From: Marchantia polymorpha subsp. ruderalis
Taxonomy: Eukaryota; Streptophyta; Marchantiopsida; Marchantiales; Marchantiaceae
NCBI GenBank assembly: GCA_037833965.1
Contig: AP031355.1
Span: 18,253,501-18,317,500 of the forward strand
DNA: 64,000 nucleotides
Reading direction: 5' to 3'
Positions 13,708-25,801 of this stretch are shown one piece after another (position 1 is the stretch's first letter; each line of letters starts with the position of its first letter). A model generated the notes under the pieces. The model ran no database searches, was not told the origin of the DNA, and was given only the letters and a program-made list of their open reading frames with translations. The translations under genes and the position numbers were made by a program.

Positions 13708-14643
13708 GAATCATCGTTGTTTTCAGTAAAAATATTTCACTGAGTGATTTTTTACCTCCATGATCTGTGAGGGATATCTTGGGAAGAGAGGGAGAGAGAG
13801 TGATGAGGGAGAGTGAGGAAGAGGGGATGGGGAGAGGGAAGTCTGATGGTTGCAATTATCATGCACATTTTTTCGAGATATCATCATTGTGAAGTAGTCC
13901 TTCATTGAAGTTTGGTGGACTGCAAGAGAACACGCTTGGTCACAAGCCACGACCACTTTAGGAAGGTATTTCCAAAACTAGGTGACGAGGCTTTAGTCCT
14001 ATCTGTAATGTCAATGGGTTGCTTTTTATAGCTGGTCAATCTCATAGCAAGAAGTGTTGCAGCTCCTGTTCATCAATCGCAAATCATTGGGTTGTCGCAT
14101 GTAACTTACTGCACTTGCTCTGTGTGGTGTCACCTTGTCTGAGTGACTTGAATACATTTGTTGTACGAGCTCGTCTTGGTGGGTTTTTTTTTCCTTGACG
14201 TGACATATTGTGTTTGCATTTGGGTTTTGCTTCGTCTTAGGGTTGTCTAAGGTCTAAAGTAGAGTTGTTAGTCACAAACAAGGTCATTGAGTCACCCGAT
14301 CCAACAAGAAGAGTATGGGAATTAGCCGAGGAAATCGTAGGTTAAAACAATATAATCGGGAAATGCGGGAGAGGCTCTGTTGCACAATTGTTAAATTAAG
14401 CCAGAACATGAGTGGAGAAATTATGTGGTGTATACCGAATAGAATCGGAGGCCTTATTCTGCTGCAAGTTGCAACTAGACTGTGTTCGCATACTTATATT
14501 CCCCGAATCGTCTAGCGGATTTTGGAAAAGATCCATGTGTTATATTACCAGAATGGTTTACACACAGATATGTACAATCGCTCTTCTGAACTTCAGGACT
14601 GCCCACCGAGGACTGAATGATGTTAACTATTGTGATATATAAT
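13708..14643. other. 3' flank of B55 gene, no further gene
   Basis: This presumably contains the B55 3' untranslated region. No canonical AATAAA is evident. A GA-rich stretch lies at about 13779-13841. Short frames here have no recognisable content. Confidence 0.45.
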
Positions 14644-14675
14644 CCTCACATATATCTCTAAAGATATATGTGAGG
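14644..14675. repeat. Perfect 14-bp hairpin palindrome
   Basis: Arms 14644-14657 and 14662-14675 (CCTCACATATATCT and its exact reverse complement) are separated by four bases. No poly-U tract or gene end adjoins it. Confidence 0.9.
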
Positions 14676-17600
14676 GTTGTGAATGTTGTTAACTGAACAC
14701 TTCTGGGCATTCCGAACTTTAAGTGAGGGTATGTAGGCAGGTAGGAACGAGGAAACCCTGGTTAGGCTCCAACGATACGCAGTCTTCGCAGACAGGGGAC
14801 AGACAACGAATTGTTAAACAAGGGAAATGTCGGTGAAGGTCTGTCCACATCGCAATCGCTGAAGCAATTAATCTCACACTTAGCTTTCAACGTCGATCGT
14901 ACTTCTACGTAGAGCGAAATCATGATATCTTATCAGAATGCATGTGACGACAGCGTGAGGGAATGTGTAAGGGAGTGAACACGGGCTGGCAGATGGAAAA
15001 CTTGATTACGTCTTGTACTTTACTATTAACGTCAGGAACACAGCAAATAAGGAAACGAAAAGTCGAAGATACTGCTGAATGAAGGAGTGTCAGCGGTGAA
15101 ATGATACGATGACGTGCTCACCCTAAGCCGATAATTACGAACTAGATTGTATGCCTCAGTGTGCACAAAGTGTCGAGACTCATATGTAAAACTTTCCGTC
15201 CACATGACGCATTGCATTGTGTGAGTGGAAGGTTCTGTTCGTCCGGATGACATATGTTTAACGAAGAACTTCTGCTCAAACCTTCCTTGGGCGATAGACA
15301 GCCAATTTGCTCGCCTGTCCTGTCATATGTGGTCGAATCTATCTGCAACATATGTACGTCAAATTCTTGGAAGTTTCGGAGATGAGCTTCTTCTATAAGC
15401 ATTGAAGCCTTTTACTGTTATCATTCATACTCATGAATCTGCAGTACCTTACAGAATGCTTGCAATCTAACGAAGTCTAGTGCATAGCAGGCGAGGAAAT
15501 TGAGAGAACAACATCTTTGTTTATTCGTCCATCTAGATCATAGTAGACAACTAAGAAGAAAGAACAATATTTTTCTGATGCAAACCTCTTCTGATAACAA
15601 ACTTGTTACCAAATCCATTTTCCTTACATCATCATGTGGAAACTGCAGATATGTTATCTCCAAAAGTACGGAAGGTATAATGATGTGACACCAGTGAAGA
15701 CAGAACGACGTCAAAAGCCCTTGATTTCACAGCTACTGTGAGTGTTTGCTGCAGTGGTCTATAGTGGTGATATGCCTTGAAGACACTCGTGAGATCGGAC
15801 CAATATACATGTGGTTGTGTAACATATTTGTACAGGAGACCTTGAGGTCAAACACGTGGACCGTGCACAAGGAAAAAGGAGACGCATCAATGAAGAAAAG
15901 GTTGCAAAAGAGAACATCATATCCCTTTGAGTTTGAATCCAAATCTCTATTTTGGGGCCACAGTTTAGCCTAGTAATATATCTGCGTTGGTAACTTCCAT
16001 TGAGATTTTTTTTTCCCATTCAAACGAAATTCTTCGTTAGCAGTTAAAGTGCATGTCTATTACGCTACAATTATTGCAATGCCATTTGCTTTTGATGGAT
16101 GAGGGATCCCGTCTTTTATGGACCATGTACGCCAATAGTATGTCTTAATAAGTTTTCCAGAATACCATTTTGGAATGATAAATAAAAGTATCTGACCTTG
16201 TAGTTCTTTCCATTTTCAGAGTATAACTTTAAGAGAACAAATTAAATGCTATACAGATAAGGACTTTCTTTTCCGACGATTCGAAAAGGTTGAGAAATAT
16301 ATTTACTTTAGTAAGAGTTTTTTTGAAAGAAAAACACCTATTATAAATATCTATATGAGGAAAAAAATTCTGAGAAACAAATCATTCCTAAGTTCGGCCA
16401 ATGTATTCAAATAGCAAGTAAATGATTGGAAGATGGGAAAGTACACGAGGTACGGAACATAAAAAGATGTGCAAACTGAAAAATTAATATGAGAAAACTG
16501 ATTAAAAAGGTGCAAAGGATAAACACATAACATTTCTTAATGACATAATCCTCTTATTAATTTTCACCTTTGATTCATGGTCGATTCAGCTGCAGTTTCA
16601 TGATTACAAAGGGAATTGTGTTACTAATATTATTCGATGTTTGTGGTTTCTTCACCATCGACTCATAAAGTACTGTCACATCTACATACATCCCTTGCAA
16701 AAGTAATTCGCATCACTTAATTATCCTTTCCACATCGGCGGATTAGGAGTTAGGGCTAAGCAACTCATAAGGTTCCCTTAAACACAGGAAACCTCAATCA
16801 TTCAACCTTAGTGACACTTGACAGTTGTAAATGCACTCATTTAGGATTCGTGTTCATCTTTGACTCTTGTATTGCCCATATAGCATGGGATGTAGTTAAC
16901 CTAAGTTATGCTCCGATCAAGAGAAAGTGTAAAATTTAATTGAACGGAAAAGAATTTCATATTTGACCCAAAAATGGGAGAATCTGATGAGTTCTAAGAA
17001 TGATTAAGACCTTGTCAAAAAGAAAAAAGTTAAATTGAAACTGAAAATGCAAAGAAAATCCATGGATGCTTACTGAGGTTAAGCCAAACCTAAGGAGGAA
17101 TCTTCGATCAACTAGTAGGTCTAAGGTCGGGCTCACATTTAGTTCAACTATAATTGCCCCTAAGGTACGGCTGTTGCGCTTAAAATTTATTTTTTTACAA
17201 GAGTTTTGAAGAAACACCTAAACTGCCGCAAACATAGTTCTGAGAGAGGTACAATCATTGATGGCGCCTCACAGATCTAAGATAGAACGCCATAGAGATT
17301 GTAATTGTTGAGATGGAAAAAAATAGTTGGGTTTGTCATGTTCGCGACCAAGCGGTCTCCCTAAAATAGCCTTGTAGAATAATTAAAGAGAACTCCCTAA
17401 TATAGCCGTGGAGAATTATTGAAGAGTTACTTTTGAGCCATCAAGATTGGAGCCAAATTCTTTTGGATCTGAAAGCCATGACCACTTTGATAACCCAATC
17501 TAACAGATCACAATATGGATTGCCATGTAATTTTTGGGAATCGTTCGGGCGAGTAAGTAACGAAATCGAAAAATTTAAAGGACGATAATCTATGTGTGAG

Positions 17601-19204
17601 TAAGCCATGAAGTAATTGAGGTCTCATTTACAATACTTTTTCACCAATTTAGAAGCATGAAATGATGGCTATGATGGTCTTTGTGGTCTATTGGATTTAA
17701 CCTTGAACTCACAAAAATCAGACGTCTCCTGAGTTTCAGACTCTTGGTTGTTTCCAATAATATAAGTATAGACCTAATGATAGGCCTTGGACATAAGACC
17801 TTTCTTAAGATCTATGATTCAATTCTGATATCTACAATACTCGATGGAAACTAAAAGTCCAACTCTTACCTACGGGATGAAAATGAAGAGAAGGGGTCCA
17901 TATGTAGACCACGCATCATGATCATATTGTACCTAATAAACAACCTCGAACCTAGATGAAAACTCTGGAAGTTTGGACCATGTCAAAGATTGAGGTATGT
18001 AGAAAAGTCAGCCCCAAGTCACCAAGAAACCATATTCTCTACGTACGGATAGTTCAAACTTAGAATGCTAACTACAATAAAGCATTGACCTTAGCGCTTA
18101 TATTGAAAAGTGTGACATTGCAAGTTGTTCCTGATATCATGGCCATACAGTACTGAATTGAGGTTTCCAATACAATAGCTAGGAGTTGCATGGTTGTTAT
18201 CTTGCAAGTTGATGCACCAACTTGGTCATACATTATCCACACTACAGAGATTGAGGTTCCAATGCAATGAAGAATAATGAGTTGCATAAATCGTAACTAT
18301 AACAAAAGAAATCAACCTGACTATGTGAAAGTACGTGTTTATTGCGAAAAGATAGTAGGTACTACAGCTAGTGTCAGGCTTGGACTCACACCTTGGGCGG
18401 TCCGGCCATTAGTGGCAGGACGTGGGAAATTTGGGATAGTAAAGAAAGATGTCTCCGGAGGAGCGTCCGTCCTGCCAGAGTGAGAGTGCGGGGCCGGTCG
18501 TTTCGTGCGACGAATTCGCACCAGTCATTGTTTCTCGTTCCACGTTGATTGCGATTAGCGGCATTCATTGCAGGCTCATGTGACATGTCCATAAGAATGA
18601 TGAAGCATGTCGACCGCAGCAAAACGAACGTGTGCGTAAATGCTTGTCTTCGAGGACGAGCCCCGAATATGGCACAAAGTGGATTATTAGTTATACTTCG
18701 TTTAGGGTTAATTGGATTTCATTTTACAATACTTTATTGTTTGATGGAAGACTATATTTTAAAATTAATTGTTAATTAACTTTAAATGAGTGGAAACTAG
18801 TTGTTTCATTTTTTTTTTGGAAAAATAAATTTAATCAGATAATTATATGTATGCAACAAAATAAACTTAACTTTATCGACAATATTATACTTTTCTCACC
18901 AAACTCTTAGTAACCATAATCAACTTTAGCTAAAGTCAATAAATCCAATTTATTGCACCGTATTCTTTGTTCTGCAAAAACATTATTAAATGACACAGAG
19001 ACACCATAGCGTGAAGGTTTTTGGAATAATCGATATGAAATATTTTTCTTATTAAAAAATATTTGATTGATAAGGATAACATGATAATTGTGCAACCATA
19101 ATTTTTTTAACTTTAGAAAAATTATTCTATTAACTATCTGATACAATGTTCCGTCATCAATGTGGACCACTGGTGTTTCAGCCGGTTCACACTCATATTG
19201 TATA
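14676..19204. other. Intergenic stretch, no gene supported
   Basis: Open frames are all below about 90 codons and show no recognisable domain. A small GC-richer patch lies at about 18360-18680. From 18700 to 19180 the DNA becomes AT-rich again. It may contain decayed transposon sequence, but I could not find terminal repeats or a diagnostic motif. Confidence 0.4.
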
Positions 19205-19254
19205 GAGCATCATAATAAGGGACGTTAGATCAAATGTCCCTTATTATGATGCTC
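19205..19254. repeat. Perfect 19-bp hairpin palindrome
   Basis: Arms 19205-19223 and 19236-19254 (GAGCATCATAATAAGGGAC and its exact reverse complement) surround a 12-base loop. The flanks show no clear target duplication. Confidence 0.92.
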
Positions 19255-21149
19255 AATACGAAGTACCACTTGCATTTTTTGCAGTGGTTTTGATATTACA
19301 GAGCACATGAGTGCAATTCTCTCATACTTATGTGTGACTTGAAAGCGCTTTCACACATTCATGGTTATGTTAGCTTCCATATTTTAATTTGAGCAGGCGG
19401 GTGCAGAATAGTTACACAGTCGTAACAGGTGATTGATGTCTGAGCGAAGTACAACATATGTCATCCATTTTGGTGTGAAGATCATCTAGCTACATTTCCT
19501 ACATTACTTGAAAGACGTATAGAAGACGATCGGAATGGAATATGAATGATCTTGGCACCAAGAAAATTTCTCGATACGCTTGAGGATGAACAATTTCTAC
19601 AGTTGGATGCTCTATGAATTTCAAAACTACATCAAGTAAGTTCCAGTTAGTTGGAATATTAATGCTCAGAAATTGAGGAAAAAAAGTACATTATGCCGTG
19701 ATCATCTTCATGTTGGGATCTTATATTTAATAAAAGGAATTGAATCAAATCTAAGAGTTCAATCATTCTTTAAAAAAAATAGTGAAATCCTATAAAACAT
19801 TTCATTTTCATCTTGTACTCTTTCTATACTCTTATGTTAAAGAGAAGAGTTTATGTTCAAAACTGAGGCTAATCATATTACAAAAATACAAGTATTCACT
19901 ATATCGAATGTTATATTATCGAAGAATTTTATGGGTGCTAAATTGTGCGTAATTATGTCATTGATTTTTGATAAAACCTTAACTAAGTTTTGAAACATAC
20001 TTATTTTTAAAAAAGGGTTTATGTTTAAACCCATACAATCTTAGTTCCATAGTCACATATCTCCACTCGTAGAATAGAATGATCACTTCCATAGTCCTCG
20101 ACTGTGTTCAAAAAACGACGAGCATCGAGGACCTCAAGTAGAACTGTGGAAAAAAGCAAGTGTTGTAACCGATTATAAACATTGCCTTTGTAATCATGTC
20201 CCATCTCGGCCGGAGAAATTGCAAAATGCATCCATGTCTTTGCAGTGCACTCTTACAGTACGCCGACAAAGTGCCATAGGAAAAAGAACCGAGAACTTCA
20301 TCGACAAGATGAAACCAAACGGGTAACATGAGACTAGCCCCAAGAGCATCGCGAAGAGATCATGTGGAAGAGATCATGCTAGCAAAGTTGGCAAGACTGT
20401 GGATACACACAGATTCAAAGAACTCCTTATCGACATTTTCGACATTCCATATAAGAACAATCGCCTTCCAAGACACTTGTATGCCATATCTTTGTATACA
20501 CATACATGTACTTATCACACCTATTACAAAGTCGGAAGCTGGTTGAACAATGCGGTTAGAAGAAGAACATCTTTTAAAACTATGTCGAAAACAGTGATTG
20601 TCTCGAGGTTTGCCACTGGCTCAGCCCCGCACTGTCCAAACGCGAGTCTAAAAGCACTATTACTTGCTGGAAGTAAGATGAAAGTGAAAATAGTACTTTC
20701 CGAAGAGAAAAATACGAGAACGAAGAAAGATCAGAGTCAAGCGCAGAGGTGGCAGAAGCGCAGAAACGACTGGGATCAGAAGAGTGTTGAACGACCCTTG
20801 TAATGCTTTTCCAGAAATAAAATTAAAATACAACAAGTATATTCCAACGTGTTTGGAAATAGAAAGTTACTTCATACTTCTTCTGCATAGGATACACTAT
20901 TGCCCGCACATAGTACTGGTACATGCAGCTGACAGCTTGTTAGTGGTTTTGGTGTATTGTGATAGACTGAAGTGAGAGACTCAGGCTCATCAGCATCTCC
21001 GAGGAGATCCATTGCTCGATCCTAGCTTCAGCTGGGCCTTGCTTCGCCTAGCTTAGCAGCAATTGACTGTGGGAAAGGAGGTATATCTCAGTGAGAGTAC
21101 TGGGTATGGGAGTGAACAAACAAGAGCAGATCAGGATTGCAGCCTTGTA
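19255..21149. other. Intergenic stretch with unrecognised minus-strand frames
   Basis: Two overlapping minus-strand frames, 20329-20108 and 20231-20025, read as plausible protein in adjoining frames (segments such as GHDYKGNVYNRL and VEDYGSDHSILRVEICDYG). This could be a decayed exon or a small gene interrupted by a shift. I do not recognise the family. A plus-strand frame of 134 codons at 20399-20803 is Lys/Arg-rich and also unrecognised. Nothing else stands out. Confidence 0.25.
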
Positions 21150-22482
21150 CAGTAGCCTCCTAGTTAAGTACACATCCATTTAGGTACGCATCTCGGTAAA
21201 GTACGCAATATTTTCCGGATAAAATAGGGTTCACGTTTATTCACTTCATCATGTCATGAATTGTCATTTGTCTCAAGTTTTAAAGTTTCTTGCGTTTGGC
21301 TTTCAAGCTGAGAGCCCAGACCTTACTTTGAAACGGTTCAAACGACTTTCTAAGATCATCAAATGTCTCCTCAGTCTCCGCTTGAACCTCCGAGCAGATC
21401 TATGTCAACAACTTGCTTATAAAGTGATTCGAATCCCTTGAACACAAAGTTGTTTCCTAATTCTCCATCTGTCATTTGTGATGTTACATTCTCATCCTCG
21501 TTGACATCCTCTTGATTCTCTTCACAAACCTTCATCGTTTGCAAAAGCTTGTCAAGATCTTCCAAAACTGCAGATGCAAATTCTTCACCGTTTTCATCAT
21601 CGATGTGAACAAATTCTTCAAGCTCGTCTTGCACAAGGGAAAGATTTAGAGCAGAAAGAGCTTGGACAACTTCAGTCACTAACTCCTCGTCTGTGTTCTC
21701 TGCTTCCTCATCTGGCATGATATCCGCCTTGATAAATGCATTCTTGATAAACATGTGTGACACAAATTGCCATGCTTCCTTGACATAATTTGCAGCATCA
21801 AAAAGATGAGCTGGATTTCCTGGACTTCAACTCCTTCTCCGTGAAGCAACATCTTCTGCAACACTTGTCATTGTCTGAATCTACATAGTCATTGCCATGA
21901 CGCCTTGAAGTCGGTTTCCGTTAATGATAAACTCATTGCAATGCTTTTCGCCTTGACGATGACGAGAGACGGTGGAACAAGAAGATTGGCACAACACATG
22001 ATGTCAATCCAGAAATAAAACATGTCTTCAACCTCGATGAAACGATCAAATGACAATCGAAATGTATTTTTTTAACTTCTACCGACATTAAAGCAGATCT
22101 TTCTAAAACTTGCTGCCGCTTCTCTCACAACTTTCTAATAACGCTTTTGCTGATATCATATTCGCGCGCGCTATAGTTCTTTTACTAGGAGCATTTTTTT
22201 TTGCTCAGCTTTGCTACTATTTAACATCGTTGATATTCATTGAAGCGTTTCCCATTTGTGTTCTTTGACATTTCAATAACGATTTGGGAATGATTTTATG
22301 ATGAATCAATTATTATAGCAGGGACGACTACGTCGCTTTTAACTTTGTACCCTAAACCCTAAACGTCTTTGTTCAGACTTATGAGCCAATCACTGTTGTG
22401 CTCTTATGTTTCATAACAAATTCGTCTAAAGTATGCACAAACCTACCAAGTTCAAGGTGCGTATCTAACCGGGAGACTACTG
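21150..22482 (-). mobile_element. pogo/Tigger-like DNA transposon, internally deleted
   Basis: Inverted ends begin CAGTAGCCTCC at 21150 and CAGTAGTCTCC (reverse strand) at 22482, and similarity continues imperfectly inward for some tens of bases. A TA dinucleotide flanks both ends (21148-21149 and 22483-22484), the target duplication of the Tc1/mariner-pogo superfamily. At 1333 bp the element is shorter than a usual autonomous Tigger. Inside, the minus strand carries two parts of a transposase but not the DDE catalytic core. The ends are diverged, so it is probably an old, non-autonomous copy. Confidence 0.85.
21371..22032 (-). pseudogene. Remnant Tigger/CENP-B-type transposase
   Basis: Minus-strand 22032-21889 reads VEDMFYFWIDIMCC then LVIVKAKSIA and TDFKASW, matching the CENP-B/Tc5-type DNA-binding helix-turn-helix (W-i...kA..iA...dFkaS). 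It ends in a stop just where the GWL motif should follow. Next, around 21800-21371, come NYVKEAWQFVSHMFIKNAFI, as in the end of Tigger DDE domains, and an acidic C-terminal tail of roughly 110 residues rich in Glu and Asp. The DDE core between them, normally about 200 residues, is missing, and the two parts are not in one frame. It therefore cannot encode an active transposase. The tail frame 21763-21371 remains open for 130 codons. Confidence 0.75.
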
Positions 22483-22557
22483 TAATCTGGACACGGAGAC
22501 ATAATAAAGGTTAACACATTACTCTAGATCTCTTTTGGTTGCTTTAGATGTCTTGTC

Positions 22558-22790
22558 TGTCAGAATTACGTACTTTTAGAGTTCGTATTGTATATCTATT
22601 AGTTTAATATGTCGTCTTATGTTAAATATCACCTAATTTTAAAGGTGATTAAACCAAACCAAGATATCAGAAGTGTAATCTTTGTGATGATTAGGAAGAA
22701 GGCGACAAGACAAGGTACAATGGACTATATGTATTCGTTCATTTCACTAATAATTCAGTGAGTCTGATTACGATCGGTGTATTTTTTACA
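22558..22790 (+). repeat. 5' LTR of first copia fossil
   Basis: This 233-bp repeat begins TGTCAGAATTACG, ends in TTTTTTACA, and aligns along its length with 28247-28496. Confidence 0.85.
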
Positions 22791-25662
22791 TGATATACAT
22801 TAAGTAAGTTTTCTTTTCTCACAACTTCAACAAGCGAATACCTTGATGTCGGACTCCCGCCTTGTGCATTTCAAATTTTTTTATGTTAGCCGTTATGGAT
22901 TCTTTGAAGAAAGCAGAGGAGATTGAACTCATGAAGATGGTTGATGGAGTTGACAATTACACCTCTTGGGCTTCACAAATGCGAAACATCTTGAGCAACA
23001 GGAAATGCTAGGCAATAGTCAACACTTCTATCTAGACTGTAATCCCCGCGAATGCTATCGCCGCCAAGATTACACACGAGGCAAAAATGAAGAAAGTCAG
23101 GAGGTTATCGATAATATCCTACAGCGACAAGACTATGCTATCTTTTACATAATGATGAATGTTAGAGAGCACATTATTCACCACATTTTTGCACTCACAT
23201 TCTCATCCCATATGTGTAAAACTTGAAACATTGTTCGTCTTTGCCAGTGAGGATCGCCGTAAACTCCTTTGCCCTAAGCTTTCTACTTTTTCCAATAAGG
23301 GAGGGTTATTTTATAGAAGCTCATATGCATGCAATAAAGAATCTTACTAATCAACTTTCCAACTGTAATGATATAGTGGCATACAAAGAGCTTATTCCGT
23401 TGATACTCATGAGTTTATCACCTAGTTTGAGTTTTTTTGCTTCTTCGATCAAAGCTACCCTTCAACATCTCACCCTTACACTCACTCAAACTTTTACATT
23501 GTTGAATGACAAAGAGATGATTCAAAAATTCAGGTCAAACCGAATCGATGTTTCTACCGAATCACTGCTTGTCTCTACTCAATAGCGATCATACCGCTAT
23601 CATGTATTTTTGTATATACTATATTTAATCATCAGCCTTGGGTTACCGTTCAGAGTATATAGGGTAGACGACGACTCAAAGAACGTTCAGTTCTTCAAGT
23701 CGAGCCTTTTAGTGTTGGGACGAGTGAGTGCCGTAAGCGTCGACCTGGAATCTCAAGACGACTGGGTTGGGCTCGACTTATGTATGTGTGACGGTTGTGT
23801 TTGCCAGTGAAGTAAGTAGGACTTACATGTTTGCTAGTGGGATAATCACGTTTTATTTCACTCGAAGAATTGATTTTCTCGTTGAAGATCGTGTAAAGCC
23901 GACGATAGCGATTGGAGTTTTTGCGATTCAAATCACTCAAAGCAATTCATGATTCAAAGTGATTTTGGACAATAGACCGTATCGAAGAAGGAGAGAAATT
24001 GATTTTTGAGTCAAAGAGTTTTCACAGTCAGATGTGAATTGTAGAAGGAATGTGAAGTATTCTACGGCAGTGGCCGTAGATTCAAGTTTGCCAGCCATGG
24101 AGTATCAAGTTCCGAGTTTCTGAGCTTTGATCTGGAGAGTTCAGTGACGCGATGCTAGTTAGGGAATGCAACAATACTCTACTGAGAATTGAGCGTAGTT
24201 GTAAAGATGATCACATTTACACCAACGGGTGTGATCATGTTAGACGTTGGTGAGGATCGATGATTCTAGCAGCATGTTCATTTTCGTTGGAGTAGTTCGT
24301 TTATGTCACTTGATACCCTAGTTTCTCTTTTCGGAACAGTATTTGGAGACCTAGTTGTAGGCCGCTGCGCGAGTTGCCAGTTATGGCTTGAATTTAACAG
24401 TCAACCAACCAGGCAAGACGGGGTGGGTCCAGGTGAAAAGAGGAAACAAATAGAAGAGAAAGTTTAAAAGTCCTACCGTTTACATTGAAAAGCAATCAAC
24501 TTTTGAGTAAAAGGAAGCTGCAGCCACGGATAAGTTGCAAGCATTGGTTAATGTCGCAAGAGTCAAGATAACAATGGCCAAGCGAGAGAACAACCATTGA
24601 TTAGGAGCGTGGTTTTTGTGAAGATGCATGTTGGTGGAATAGTGGAACAAATGGAGTTCATTTGGTTAAAGTCTTGCAACAAAGTTGGTGACCTTGAAAA
24701 GTTTGTTATTTTGCTCTGCAATTTAGTAAATTAAAAGAGTTGAACCCTTTCTACAAGCAAGAGTTTCTGTAACAGCCTAGGTAAGAGAAAGCACCAAATT
24801 CTGCAAGAATTCATCTCGGATCTTGAGGAAAATTTTACACACCTTCAAGTAGCTTTTACGAGTTCCGGCTCAAGAGTTCATGCTTTATGTAATTAGATCT
24901 GAAATCCGGTTTTTGGCAGCGAGATAATCTTTCTCAACCATACGGATGTGAGCACCGATTTGTCGATACAAGAATTGTACATTGTCAAGTGGAAGCATAA
25001 ATACTTGAAGGTATCACATTGTTAGTAGTAGACAAATGCTCTCGTTCTTAACAATGGGTGACAGACTATGCGTCACATTCTAAAATTTACATCAAAGAGT
25101 TCCTTAATTTTCCTAGTAACTTCAACATGCGTCGCAAATCCAGCGAAATCACAGTACTAGAGCTTCAAAGCTTCGTGTTTTCTTTGTTTGGAGTAGGAGC
25201 TTGATCATCGATTTTGAGTTCACTTCAAATACGTGATCTAAAACAAAAGCAAGAGCTGAATCAAAGGTACCTTGCTAGGGAATAGAATTGAAGGAGTTGA
25301 TGGCATGTAGATTAATTACATTCGATGAATAATCAACAGTAGAGTGCACTTCCCTTACTTCGTTATTTTGTCGCATAACGGAGTGTTAAATTTGAGTCGC
25401 CCTTGTGAAAATTTAGAGTAATTGAGTCGCCTTTCTGTAATTACTCTGTAATTCTTCAATATTTTTTCACATCCTCTTATCTTTGAAGAGGGCCGAATTG
25501 TAATCTGCATTTGGAAAGTTTTAGGCTGCTAGGCGGCCCATCTTCCAGCGGAGGGGAGAACTTTGTGGAAGTTCATAAGTACGCGACGTAAGGAGGAAAA
25601 GCCTACCCACTCAGATTTTAGAGAACTGCTTCGAAGGAGAGTTCCGCCGGTTTGCATTGCAA

Positions 25663-25801
25663 TCAAGGAAGGTTTTTGTTACGGAAGCATGAGATGGTAT
25701 ATTTGAGTGGGTATGCTCTCATGTTCTTTGTGTCAAGGAAGGTTTTGTTACGGAAGCAGTAGATGGTATATTTGAGTGTGTACGATCTCGTGTTCTTTGT
25801 G
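25663..25801. repeat. Tandem duplication inside first copia fossil
   Basis: Two copies of a unit of about 70 bp, each starting TCAAGGAAGG, lie at 25663 and 25733. They are near-identical, clearly younger than the divergence between the element's LTRs. Confidence 0.85.

Noticed and set aside
16700-18100. Possible decayed retroelement coding DNA
   Set aside because: No diagnostic motif or terminal repeat could be recognised in any frame.
22349-22364. Telomere-like CCCTAAA repeats
   Set aside because: Only two units, inside the Tigger element; far too short for an interstitial telomere array.
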